Below are positions 53,001 through 61,719 of a stretch of DNA of 64,000 nucleotides, piece after piece; the stretch's first letter is position 1; every line of letters starts with the position of its first letter. Where the stretch lies: contig OY101117.1 in the NCBI GenBank assembly GCA_956465555.1, positions 1,798,001 to 1,862,000 on the forward strand. The letters run 5' to 3'. The DNA comes from Nitzschia sp. pyKryTriq1. Its lineage: Eukaryota > Bacillariophyta > Bacillariophyceae > Bacillariales > Bacillariaceae. A program made the position numbers and the translations under genes. The notes under the pieces were generated by a model. It had not been told where the DNA came from, did no database searches, and saw only the letters and a list, made by a program, of their open reading frames with translations.

Positions 53001-54551
53001 AGTCAAGTTGTACTCGACAACAGGAGGTTGTCCTTCTCCGTCGGAGACATCACCCTCCTTAGCGGCAGAAGAATCGTCGTCTGACATTCGAGCAATGACG
53101 GCATATTCCGAATTGTTACGAGGTGGTCTCGATTTAGATGTACGAGTACAGTCGCTTGCTTTGGTTTTACCTTTAGTCGTGACGTGTTTTGACAGTTCTT
53201 CGATAATGGAATTTTTCTGGTAAAGCTGTTCTTTTAGGATTGCAATTTCATCGTCCTTTTGTTTCAGAGCAAGCACAAGCTCATCAATTCTCATGCGGGA
53301 TCGGTCCCCGTCAGTGATGCCTTGATCATCAAGTTCTTGTATCGACTCCTTCGGCTGAGTTTCCTCGGCGATTCGTTTTTCGTTGTTCGACCCCTTGGAC
53401 TTTTTCACCTTCCGGTCACCACTTGGACGCTTTTTCTTCTTCTTTTTCTGGCCATCACCATCGCCATCGCCATCGCTGTCTGCCTTTGCCTTTTTCTTCT
53501 TTGGTTTCTTCTTTGATTCGCTCTTTTCTTTTTTCTTCTTCGACTTCTCTTCTAGGACGTCCAACTTGTGCACCGCGTCCAACATCTCTCGAGACTTATA
53601 AGCGTTGAAGGAAGTTCGTACCCGGCTCACCATCTCTGGTACTTCTAGTTCCACTTCACTGCTTTCGTCTGGTGAAGAGATGACAAATTCTTGTAGTTCC
53701 TCTCTTGTGGACTCGTCAAAATTCCCAAGTTGAGCTTTTAGCGACTTGGCTGGATCCAAGTCTAAAACGAAAGGATTTATGCCATCCGTTTCGCATGCAC
53801 TCTTTGCCGCCTCTACAGGAACACCCATAGCAATCATCTTGAAGTATCGAGCGAAAACTGGATGCGACTGTAGTTGATTTTCGTCTCGCCATGCAGCAAC
53901 TTGAGTTACTCTCGCCGTCACCAGTGCCTCCCATTCTTCTTCGGAGATAGCAAGCTCTGCTACAAGTGCTTCGTCGTCCGACGAAATATTATCAAACTCG
54001 AGAGCTTGTTTGCTCGACCCAAACATAATCTTAGTCCTCTTTCTCCAATCTGCACGGTTCGCTTGCAATTGTTTGACTTGCCCAATCACACCTGCCATAC
54101 TCTTGCGTTGCCTCGGCGCTTCGCCAACCACCTGTGATTCAGAATCACATATTCGACAGAGATGGACCTCCTCAAAAGTCTGAGCAAGAGTCGTAACTCG
54201 TTGATTCGGATGGCGCAAACACATACCATCTCCGTCCATTCCAAGGGCCTTGCACATGAACAAATCTTCTCGTGAGAGTTTCTTCCTTTCATCCCTCTCT
54301 TTCCGCAGTGCTTCTGCTCTCGCAATCCGCTCGGCCTTCGTTTCTGCTAGTCCACCAGCGCTTTTCTTTGAAGTTTTCTTCTTCTTCTTCTTCTGACTCG
54401 CTTTCTTCTCTTCTTCGAATTTTGGTTCTTCTTGCCCGTCGCCAACAGCTTTATCGCGTTGATGATCATCGCTGCCAGGCTTCGGTCTTGCTACCCTCGC
54501 AATTCCAAGTGTATTAAAAGTTTTCTTGACGAAAGACCATTTCCCCGACAT
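50001..54551 (-). CDS. Large acidic repeat protein with CCDC53-like motif
   Basis: A single-exon ORF of 1,516 aa. The N-terminal 330 residues are more globular: a basic Lys-rich start, a C-x2-H-P...C-x2-C cluster at about 112-134 (MCLRHPNQ, LCRICDSE), and at about 230-270 PVFARYFKMIAMGVPVEAA followed by DGINPFVLDLDP, which matches the short motif seen in the WASH-complex subunit CCDC53/WASHC3 and repeated in many diatom proteins. A Lys-rich segment (about 350-400) and a coiled coil (ALKQKDDEIAILKEQLYQ) follow. From about residue 560 to the end the protein is Glu/Asp/Ser repeats built on a 51-aa unit. The function may be cytoskeletal or scaffold, inferred only from the motif. The 3' two thirds are homogenised tandem repeats. 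Confidence 0.7.
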   Translation of the reverse strand: MSGKWSFVKKTFNTLGIARVARPKPGSDDHQRDKAVGDGQEEPKFEEEKKASQKKKKKKTSKKSAGGLAETKAERIARAEALRKERDERKKLSREDLFMCKALGMDGDGMCLRHPNQRVTTLAQTFEEVHLCRICDSESQVVGEAPRQRKSMAGVIGQVKQLQANRADWRKRTKIMFGSSKQALEFDNISSDDEALVAELAISEEEWEALVTARVTQVAAWRDENQLQSHPVFARYFKMIAMGVPVEAAKSACETDGINPFVLDLDPAKSLKAQLGNFDESTREELQEFVISSPDESSEVELEVPEMVSRVRTSFNAYKSREMLDAVHKLDVLEEKSKKKKEKSESKKKPKKKKAKADSDGDGDGDGQKKKKKKRPSGDRKVKKSKGSNNEKRIAEETQPKESIQELDDQGITDGDRSRMRIDELVLALKQKDDEIAILKEQLYQKNSIIEELSKHVTTKGKTKASDCTRTSKSRPPRNNSEYAVIARMSDDDSSAAKEGDVSDGEGQPPVVEYNLTGYDFSTGRLNENAEHGQVANNGIASAKLEVASVGNSVGADAKTSKNDEPESEGAKGDAPGDEEGHDGATGGVEPEFAEVDDSVEKDAEVSKIDDHESKSDKDEEGAAEDDGHAGATTEPEDDGAESEVASGDASVGANAEVSGNDDQESESEEDESEVDEEVHDGSVGESEDRGVDSEGPGAEDPDLEDAKESKIDVQESKVAKEDASVHEEGHEGSVVESDGEGHKGSVVESEDRGVEWAEASAEDSDEEDAEESQIHDQEPESAREESEVDEEVHDGSVVESEGSVVESAEASAEDPDEEDAEESQIDDEESEPAKEESEVDEEGHDGVAMEAKESGVEPAEASAEGSDEVDAEESQIDDQESEPAKEESEVDEEGHDGVAMEAKESGVEPAEASAEGSDEVDAEESQIDDQESESAREESEVDEEVHDGSVVESEGSVVESAEASAEDPDEEDAEESQIDDEESEPAKEESEVDEEGHDGVAMEAKESGVEPAEASAEGSDEVDAEESQIDDQESEPAKEESEVDEEGHDGVAMEAKESGVEPAEASAEGSDEVDAEESQIDDQESEPAKEESEVDEEGHDGVAMEAKESGVEPAEASAEGSDEVDAEESQIDDQESEPAKEESEVDEEGHDGVAMEAKESGVEPAEASAEGSDEVDAEESQIDDQESEPAKEESEVDEEGHDGVAMEAKESGVEPAEASAEGSDEVDAEEFQIDDQESESAKEDTPVDEEVHDGSVVESEGSVVESAEASAEDPDEEDAEESQIHDQESESAREESEVDEEVHDGSVVESECSVVESVEASAEDPDEEDAEESQIHDQESETAKEESEVDEEVHDGSVVESEGSVVEPAEASVDGSDEEDAEESQIHDQESESAREESEATEAKESGVESEEASVEDPDEVDAAESKTDDQESAKEDALVNEEGHEGSVVESEDSGVESEEASAEDSGQVHVEESQIDDQASEGADSEVDEEGHEGRAGDSEDGGVESELANVED
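50840..52260 (-). repeat. 153-bp (51-aa) in-frame tandem repeats
   Basis: The word CATGGCTACC recurs at 50931, 51084, 51237, 51390 and 51543 at exact 153-bp steps, and again near 51849 and 52002. Units are close to identical. Because the unit length is divisible by 3 and the code is GA-rich, frames on the complementary strand also stay open for up to about 2.1 kb. These antisense frames are by-products. Confidence 0.93.
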
Positions 54552-55237
54552 TTTGAGGATAGCGAGCCTTGCTTCCTTGCAGCTATCTTTTGTTATCCAC
54601 GGTGTATCCCAATTTAGTTAGAACAAACGCAAAGTAAACGGGCTTTTCAAGCGAGTCTAGAGGTGACAATGGGAACGCACAACACGCTGACAACCACTTC
54701 ACAACAACTGAAAAGAATATAAATACTGTAGAAGTAGACTAGACTACAAATAAACAACACATCCCTGGCCGCGCGGTCATCCGATCCAGGTCATCGCACG
54801 ATGCAAGTAGTCTGGCCGCAGTTAGGCGGGGTAAATAAGACTCTGGCCGCACAGTTGCGCACAGTCACAGATCACTCAGTCGGAGCAGTCGAAGATTCCA
54901 TGATCCGTCCGTCCGCCATCCTATCTATCTTTTCGATTTTTGGAGCGCTCCCCGCGAATTCGCTTCCCCCCTTTCATTCGGTCGCCGAATTCATCTCTCA
55001 TCTCGCCCCCTCATATTTCGCCAAAAGGTCATCTTTCATCATGCATCGCATCAACAACGCACAACATTTTCGAAGTACGAAGTACCATACATACTTTATT
55101 ACCGGTTACCGGTATGTACAGTACCGGTACGTATTATTGTTCAAGATACGAGAACAAGATTCAATGTACTCGTAGTTGATGCGTATTGCGGCCTTATTGT
55201 TTTAGTAGAGCGCAACTCGTGTTTCGCAGCTACAATA
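54552..55237. promoter_or_regulatory. Divergent spacer
   Basis: This lies between the acidic repeat protein (-) and the J-domain gene (+). A GTAC cluster at about 55075-55132 lies 105-165 bp upstream of the J-domain start. The side next to the acidic protein gene has no comparable cluster. No gene was seen. Confidence 0.45.
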
Positions 55238-56893
55238 ATGTGGTCATTATCTCCACCTCATCTCGCTGCAGTGGGAAGAAATACTGTATGGGGAAATGGT
55301 CAGCTACATTTCCGGAAAATTTCCAGACCTTTGCCCACCATACAGAACATGCCCTGGATCGATACTCATCGTAACTACCGAATTACAAATACTCAGTCCA
55401 GACAACGGAATGGAGTCATAAATCAGCCTCGTACTACTGGTACGGTCTGTCGATTCTCGTCGTCGACGAAAGGAGGAGGCTTTCAGCTGCACGCCCTGCC
55501 ATTTTCGGTCGCCCCAGAAGATGCACTAGACAAATTCCGAGGGTGGGCCGAGGCGGATCAAGGGTTGAAATATCTCATGAACTACGATTCTGTTAGGATT
55601 GGTGCCGCCTACGTCCCCGTTTTTTCATTTGACTTGAACGTACGCTTCGGTAACAATTGGAAGCCTCCCATGTTTTCTGTCTACCGCGGGAATACTATAC
55701 ACATTCCCGGATTATCTGCTTACGCAGGCTACTCGTACAGGAGAAGTCTCATCAATCCAGTGCACAGCACGAGTCTGGTCTTTTTGGGAGATGAGACGCA
55801 ACCTTTTGGTGGATGGATGCTGAAGGATATGGTATTGAAAGAGACCGGAGCCAGCATCAGTGTAATTCCTGATGCTTGGAATGCCACCCAGGCAAGGGCT
55901 TATCATGTTGTTCTAGAGGAGCTGCAAAGTATCAGCTATGGCTCGTGGCCACAGGATGGGCAAGCACCCAAGGTCCAGGCTGAAATCGTGAACGCACGGC
56001 GAGTCTTCATGCCAACATTTGTTATCGAATACAGCATCTTAGGACTACAATACCGAGCTTTTGTGAGCGGTTGTGATAAAGCAGCACCTGTCGCTGGAAA
56101 CAACCATCGAATTCTTGGAGAACACAACATGTTTGAATCACCAGAATTTCATCAACAGTCTCGCAACTTCTTGACATGGTCTGCTGGTATGCTACGGATT
56201 CAAAATCTGCCATTTATTCTTAGGGTTTTCCGACCAGCTCTGACTTTGATGTGGTTTGGTCTGATGCGGATTTGGGCTACAATCCCGCTTATCGGAGCGG
56301 CCACTGGAGTTATCGCTGGCTACCGCAAAATCGTGCAACCTTGGATGGACGCCAGGTCCGCTTCGGCAGAGTGGGAACGCCAGCGCGAAAACGAAGCTCG
56401 TATGGAAGACGAGGACGTCAGATCTCGAAACGATTTCACCGACACGGGCGCCGCTCGCCAATTCTTCTACCAAAACAAAAAAACCATCTTGGACCATCTT
56501 GGGGGATCCTATGAGCACAAAGAAGGGGATTTCGATTGGTATAAACAATGGGAAGAATGGGCAAACCAGCAATGGAGGCAACAGGAACAAGCACAGCAGC
56601 AATCTACTTACCACAGGCGACAAACTAGTGGACACCAGGGCTATAAGGAACAGACTTCGCGACAAAAAACACAGGAATTTCGGTGGGACTTTGACGAGAA
56701 CGATCCTTACTCAGTTCTTGATATCAGACGAGGGGTAACCAAGCAAGAAGTCTCTGCCGCTTTCCGCAAACAGATGCTAAAGTATCACCCAGATACCCAG
56801 CCAAATGCCTCCGAAGCACAGAAAATTCGGCTCGTGGAACGTTCGAAAATCATCACCGAAGCATATCGAAGAATAAAAAAGGAAATGCAATAG
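55238..56893 (+). CDS. J-domain (DnaJ-like) protein, possibly mitochondrial
   Basis: A single-exon ORF of 551 aa. The C-terminal 70 residues form a J domain (DPYSVLDIRRGVTKQEVSAA, then FRKQMLKYHPDTQPNASEA) with the HPD tripeptide that activates Hsp70. The N-terminus is basic and hydroxylated without acidic residues for the first 40 residues, compatible with a mitochondrial presequence. The middle holds beta-rich sequence (YVPVFSFDLNVRFGNNWKPP, RVFMPTFVIEYSILGLQYRA) resembling a domain of unknown function. A hydrophobic stretch of about 45 residues (LTLMWFGLMRIWATIPLIGA) is followed by a Gln-rich linker. A membrane-tethered co-chaperone is plausible. Another Met (MPWIDTHRNY) could be the start. 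Confidence 0.8.
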   Translation: MWSLSPPHLAAVGRNTVWGNGQLHFRKISRPLPTIQNMPWIDTHRNYRITNTQSRQRNGVINQPRTTGTVCRFSSSTKGGGFQLHALPFSVAPEDALDKFRGWAEADQGLKYLMNYDSVRIGAAYVPVFSFDLNVRFGNNWKPPMFSVYRGNTIHIPGLSAYAGYSYRRSLINPVHSTSLVFLGDETQPFGGWMLKDMVLKETGASISVIPDAWNATQARAYHVVLEELQSISYGSWPQDGQAPKVQAEIVNARRVFMPTFVIEYSILGLQYRAFVSGCDKAAPVAGNNHRILGEHNMFESPEFHQQSRNFLTWSAGMLRIQNLPFILRVFRPALTLMWFGLMRIWATIPLIGAATGVIAGYRKIVQPWMDARSASAEWERQRENEARMEDEDVRSRNDFTDTGAARQFFYQNKKTILDHLGGSYEHKEGDFDWYKQWEEWANQQWRQQEQAQQQSTYHRRQTSGHQGYKEQTSRQKTQEFRWDFDENDPYSVLDIRRGVTKQEVSAAFRKQMLKYHPDTQPNASEAQKIRLVERSKIITEAYRRIKKEMQ

Positions 56894-57025
56894 ATCGTTG
56901 TCAAAAGAAATGTATTTTTAGCTCTCTTGACAGGATACCAGCTTTCGTAGTATACTCGTATGATCTCAAAAGTGACTTCTACAATGCTTACTGCCCCCAA
57001 TTGCACTAGTTCAAGAATTAACACC

Positions 57026-57841
57026 TCAGAGTCCTCCAGAAACTCGCAACTTAGTCCCACTGCAATACGAGCTTTCATCAGATAGAAGAAAGGACACCGC
57101 TTTTGCTACTTCCTCTGGAAGCCCAGGCCTTCGTAGGGGGATTACTCCTGACATGCGTTCCATGATCTCCTTGGACGCCAAGCCAGTGTCAATCAAGCCG
57201 GGTTGAATAGTGTTAATCCTGATTCCCTCCAGTGGTAGATTTTTGCTCAAACCAATGACCATTGCTTCGAGTGCGGCCTTGCTCATACCATACGCTAGGA
57301 TTTGCGCACTTTCTGCCGAAATCGATGAAATACAGACAATGGAGCCTCCGTTTCCACCATTTTCAGTGGACGCTCGCTTGACAAATTCCTGAGTACAATA
57401 GAATGGACCACATGTATTGACTTTGAGATCCCGCATGAGCGTCTCGTGTTGGATGGCCTTGATATCTTTCTCCATCATTTCCATGACTGCTGCGTTGTTC
57501 ACGAGACCAGTTGGATTCGACTTGAAGGTCTGGAATATTTCGTCGAAAAGACTTGCAACCTGTTCCGGTTCACTGATATCCGCCTGAAATGCCACGATAT
57601 TACCGTTTCCCCGCTCCACTACGCTTTTCGCTGCCTCTTCATCTTGAGCGTAATTCAGCGCGACCTTCCAACCGCGTTCGGCCAGCAACAAGCAGGTAGC
57701 TCGACCGATGCCGCGGCTCCCACCTGTGACGAGGACCAGTTGGGGTTGGACCAACTTCGAGCTACTCGTAGGACTGCTGAGTGCTTCGGAGAGCCGCACT
57801 GCGAGAAACAACAGAACATAAAGACGCGAAATTTGATTCAT
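57026..57841 (-). CDS. Short-chain dehydrogenase/reductase (FabG-like)
   Basis: A single-exon ORF of 271 aa from the first ATG (MNQISRLYVLLFLAVRLSEA). The leader is hydrophobic and could be an ER or plastid-type signal, though no Phe follows the predicted cleavage site. The classical SDR signature is complete: TGGSRGIG for NAD(P) at residues 39-46, LVNNAAV, the catalytic Ser in SIVCISSISAES, Y-x3-K in AYGMSKAALEAM, and NTIQPGLIDT. The basic residue in GGSR after the second Gly suggests NADPH. Closest by pattern to 3-oxoacyl-ACP reductase and related SDRs; substrate unknown. The end FLLSDESSYCSGTKLRVSGG is the usual tetramer-forming tail. The ORF has a non-ATG extension upstream. Confidence 0.88.
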   Translation of the reverse strand: MNQISRLYVLLFLAVRLSEALSSPTSSSKLVQPQLVLVTGGSRGIGRATCLLLAERGWKVALNYAQDEEAAKSVVERGNGNIVAFQADISEPEQVASLFDEIFQTFKSNPTGLVNNAAVMEMMEKDIKAIQHETLMRDLKVNTCGPFYCTQEFVKRASTENGGNGGSIVCISSISAESAQILAYGMSKAALEAMVIGLSKNLPLEGIRINTIQPGLIDTGLASKEIMERMSGVIPLRRPGLPEEVAKAVSFLLSDESSYCSGTKLRVSGGL

Positions 57842-58190
57842 CTCTTGCAAATCGAAATTTTAAAATAATGCTGGGGTTATGCCAATTGCGACCAAGTTTT
57901 GTCCCAGGCATCGACAAAAGGTATAAATGCAGTAAATGGGTATTGTGCTGCTGCCTGCTTCTGCTCCTCGTGCACTGCGCGCACACACAATAACTACGCG
58001 GAAACCGCAATACCTGGTGGCCTCTACAACGCCTAAAGGCATGATATTCTTCTATCAAAACTTCTCTATAACACTTTAAAAAAGGAAGTATAAGTGCTGA
58101 ATCTATGCTCTGTTTTCCTTCACGCGTTCTTATGATATCACCCAAGCTGGGCCAGGCTTGGCGCCCAGGTATGAGTACTAACTCTGTCTA
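57842..58190. other. Spacer between SDR and DUF6824 genes
   Basis: This is the SDR 5' side and the DUF6824 gene 3' side. No GTAC cluster was seen, in contrast to most other 5' regions. A GCCAGGC/CTGGGCC-type inverted repeat occurs around 58145-58165. Confidence 0.5.
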
Positions 58191-60197
58191 CTAGCTTTGC
58201 TCGGGATGATCTTCCCAGTCCATATCTCCGCTGCCAGAGCTCCTTAGATGTGGTGCAGCAGACCTGAAAAGTTTCATCTCGCGGACTCGGATCAAAGAAA
58301 TATCCGAATCTTCCACTGACGCCATCGAGAGAGGTGATTTACTACGCATGGATCGTTCCCAACTCGGGACTTCACGCAGAGCCCGTTGGAGACTGTCATC
58401 CTGTTCAAAGAGATGGCAAAGCGAACCGCCTCCAACGCTAACATTGTTTGTGCTTCCATCCAGATCGAGTGAGTTGACAGGTGAAATACCAACCCCAACA
58501 TTCCCGATGCTTCCGGCAAAAGAGTGATCTCTAGTGGGTGCAGATGCCCACGTTGTATTAAAGCTTTCTGGTATCCACGAGTTAGAGGAGTTATTGTTGT
58601 ATTGGTTTCCCGCTCTGGCCTGCCAGTCAATTTGAATGCGTGGCGAAGGAGGAGGCATAGACGTTTCGTCATGAGGATCCCGCAGTTGGACCTCCAGACC
58701 TTCTGTTTCCATGATGTCATGTGGATCTTGCATATGCTGTAAGCTTCCACCATGTGACGGCTTTGGAGCATTAGTGTTCTCCCAGGAGCCCATGATGTGA
58801 CTGGCAACCTGCGAGAGTAAGGACGTATTTTGCTGGGCCTGTGGTAGGAGGGGTCTATCTGCAGAAGCCGCGGACGATTGCCGCTGCAAACTGCCTCCAC
58901 CGTGAGAGAGATGAGATAGACTAAGGTCGTCATCCTTGAATTGAACCGACCGCCGCCGCTGTGTGGATGCTTTCGGTTTGGTGCTGCCATCGCTGGTCAT
59001 CCAAGCTACGAAGGAAGAAGGGTCCAAAGCCCCGAAGGAGTGGCTGTTGTCAGACGACATCTGGGCATCTCTGTTGACTCTTGAGGCCTGGGAGAATGCA
59101 TTTGATCTTGAGGTTTTTCGTGCGCTATCACCAGTTGCCTCGAGATGGTGCCGCAAGACTTTGTCCTCTTGGTCTTGAAGGGAAACCGCGAGACGGTGAT
59201 CTTGTTGTTCTTGGGTCATATCCGTCGTTTCCATCAATTCGAACGACGGAGGTGGCGCTTGTCTTCGTACGTGCGACACCCTGGGTCTTTCCACAGGTGA
59301 TCGAGGGTTCGAACCAAAACTGAGGCACGCATTGGAGCGTCGAGCTAACGAGTCCTTGTACCTGGCTTTCCGAGCCTCGTACAGAGCCGCCTTTTCTTCA
59401 TGCTGAAGTTCCATTGCGAGTCGGTGATCTTCCTCTTCCTGCGATATCATATCCGCCATGCCGTCCTCTTTGAACTCCTCTCCGGTTTTCTCGAGTCCAG
59501 TAGTAGGCACGACTGCTTGTCCCCAGTAGCCGGGCGGTGGATGTGGATGGGCGCCTGGCATCGCAGCTGGCGGAGGAGGATAATGGGGCGACATCTGAGC
59601 TGGTGGTGGATATCCATAATATTGGTGGTACCAGTCCCAGTAGGATTGTTGAGATTGGTGGTGCGGAGCAGGCGGGTGCGGATAGTAAGGATGAGGCGGA
59701 ACCGCCGCGTAGCCGGGTTGCGGCTTGGACCCGTGAGGCACGGTATCTTTCCTCTTCAGCTCAGCGCGTTGCTCATTTATCTCTGTTTCGATTTCAGCGC
59801 GGATGGAAGGGGCGTTCTCTCGCAGCGCTTGAGACGTCTTGTCACGAGCCTTTTCATCGCCAATATCGTACCAGTGTCCGCTGTCCTTGTTCCCCTGGCG
59901 AGCAAGGAAGCGTCCTGTAGGATTCATGCCCCGGATCTCGGAAACAATACTGGAGGCAATTAGACGCTTCTCACGTTTGAAACGAGCTGTCAAGTAAACT
60001 CGCTTTCGCTTCTCAACGAGTTCCCGGAACTGCTCGTTGCCCTGGTGCGAATTGATACTCCCACCGCGCCCGCAGAGGACGTCGTTCGGTCCAGGGACCT
60101 CAATGCGCCCTCCTTCCATGTCCCCCGGTGTTACCATCGCTGAATGGTTGCTTTCCTCGGTGGATAGAGGACTGCTCGGGAAAGGATCAGTGTCCAT
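58191..60197 (-). CDS. DUF6824-domain protein (diatom-type putative regulator)
   Basis: A single-exon ORF of 668 aa. Residues about 33-120 carry the stramenopile domain now called DUF6824: PNDVLCGRGGSINSHQGNEQ, then FRELVEKRKRVYLTARFKRE and GRFLARQ followed by WYDIGDEKARDKTSQALREN. The domain is greatly expanded in diatoms and is presumed regulatory; its biochemical role is not known to me. The rest is disordered: a Pro/Tyr/His-rich region (about 175-240), two short helical repeats (EEEDHRLAMELQHEEKA and EQQDHRLAVSLQDQEDK) that look like a duplicated ubiquitin-interacting-motif-type sequence, and a Ser/Asn-rich C-terminus. The pair of D-H-R-L-A-x-x-L-Q helices is notable. Confidence 0.8.
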   Translation of the reverse strand: MDTDPFPSSPLSTEESNHSAMVTPGDMEGGRIEVPGPNDVLCGRGGSINSHQGNEQFRELVEKRKRVYLTARFKREKRLIASSIVSEIRGMNPTGRFLARQGNKDSGHWYDIGDEKARDKTSQALRENAPSIRAEIETEINEQRAELKRKDTVPHGSKPQPGYAAVPPHPYYPHPPAPHHQSQQSYWDWYHQYYGYPPPAQMSPHYPPPPAAMPGAHPHPPPGYWGQAVVPTTGLEKTGEEFKEDGMADMISQEEEDHRLAMELQHEEKAALYEARKARYKDSLARRSNACLSFGSNPRSPVERPRVSHVRRQAPPPSFELMETTDMTQEQQDHRLAVSLQDQEDKVLRHHLEATGDSARKTSRSNAFSQASRVNRDAQMSSDNSHSFGALDPSSFVAWMTSDGSTKPKASTQRRRSVQFKDDDLSLSHLSHGGGSLQRQSSAASADRPLLPQAQQNTSLLSQVASHIMGSWENTNAPKPSHGGSLQHMQDPHDIMETEGLEVQLRDPHDETSMPPPSPRIQIDWQARAGNQYNNNSSNSWIPESFNTTWASAPTRDHSFAGSIGNVGVGISPVNSLDLDGSTNNVSVGGGSLCHLFEQDDSLQRALREVPSWERSMRSKSPLSMASVEDSDISLIRVREMKLFRSAAPHLRSSGSGDMDWEDHPEQS

Positions 60198-61719
60198 GGT
60201 CGACGGAGTTGTTGTTTACAACCGGAAATGGATCCACTGTGTGACAATGCGCGGTGACAGTGATACGGACTAGTAGACAAAAGATGTTCTTCAATGCAGT
60301 TCTACCGCGCCCTTTGCTGGCGATAGTTATCGATCGTGCCCGAATCAGATCTGCAACCGACAGCTTCGGGTGCCTCTTGCTTCCTTCCGGGACCTTGAGA
60401 CAGGTCGTAATGGACTTGTTGTTTCTTGCTACAAAGAGGGCCACTTGAAATGGAGAATGGAGCTTTGATCTGAACGAAGAAACACACATCACCATGGTTC
60501 CACTTTGTTCCACCAATTCCTGTCTACCGCACTGGCGTGGGCGCGGTCGGCGATGGCTCTCGCTTGAAGCCGACGGTGTGACACTCGTCTCTCCGTTGAG
60601 CCTAAGTAGATGTCGAGTCGGCGAGTATTCATCATATTCGTACTTGAATACCTTATTCAAAATGAAATTTTGGTGGCAACTTCGCTTTCCTCTTTTCTGA
60701 CCCACGCACGCACGTACCGGTAGCACAGACAGTCCGAGTACCAGTACCGATACATAGTACAGGTACGAGTTCTGTACCAGTACCAGTTATACGGTATACT
60801 TGTTGAAGTTCTGATACCTCTCGTGACTCGTCACGTGTCTCAACTTGATATCTCCGCTCAGATATACTTTCTCTTGTTACTACTACTGTGTGATCAAGTA
60901 CAGTAGGCACAATCCAGAATACGCTCGTCAGTATATCCCTTTTCGAATTGTGAGCTAAAATAAAGATTATACTATTCATCTTCTCGTCATTCATCTTCAC
61001 TTCACGAATAGATCAAGATCATCCAAGACTAACTTGTCATCGATCTTCTTTTCACTTTACCTTGCTGTTGGAATTCTTATCTGATGGTTGTTGTATCCGC
61101 CCGGGGTGTGGCAAGAGTACATGAAAGGCCAAACATACATTATTTTTTAGTACCAGCCCTGATCGCCATTGCTGTGTTCCTTATACTACAGAGTACTCTA
61201 GTATGCAAAGAATGTTTTTTAGCTGCTTTCTTCATAGACTCATAGTTATTAGTACTATAGTATTGAAGATTATATTGTAAAGTGCAATGTCTAACTTAGA
61301 CTAGTTACTACCTTGACGGTCGAGAGCAATGATTCATCATCTCTCTTGCGCCAGCCCACCGATTGACTCAGTGGACTCTTTTCAACCATACACGATCGAG
61401 GGGTAAATAACGATCATCAGCGCTAGCTATTTGTCTGCACATCTACAGAGAGACGATGGAACCAAGAGAGCCCTGTGCTTGCATCCTTCGTCTACTAGTA
61501 GCTCACGTGCGCGATTCAACAAAAGATTGGGCTGCTGCCAGGAAGCACGTAGAATAGCATAAAGGTTTATTAATTCAATGGACTTGCAGAGGCACGCAAC
61601 AACACCCTTTACAAACCATGATAGTCAATACACCTGCACATTACCGGAGATGAGCAGTGTCCAGTGCTTGCTCCAATGTAAGGGACTGTACAGTATGTTG
61701 CAGTGAGGAATCAATTGCC
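60198..61719. other. Intergenic region between DUF6824 and HSF genes
   Basis: No gene was recognised. A GTAC cluster at about 60713-60790 lies 500 bp 5' of the DUF6824 gene. The rest is mixed sequence with short CTAGTA-type words and no long frames. Confidence 0.5.
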
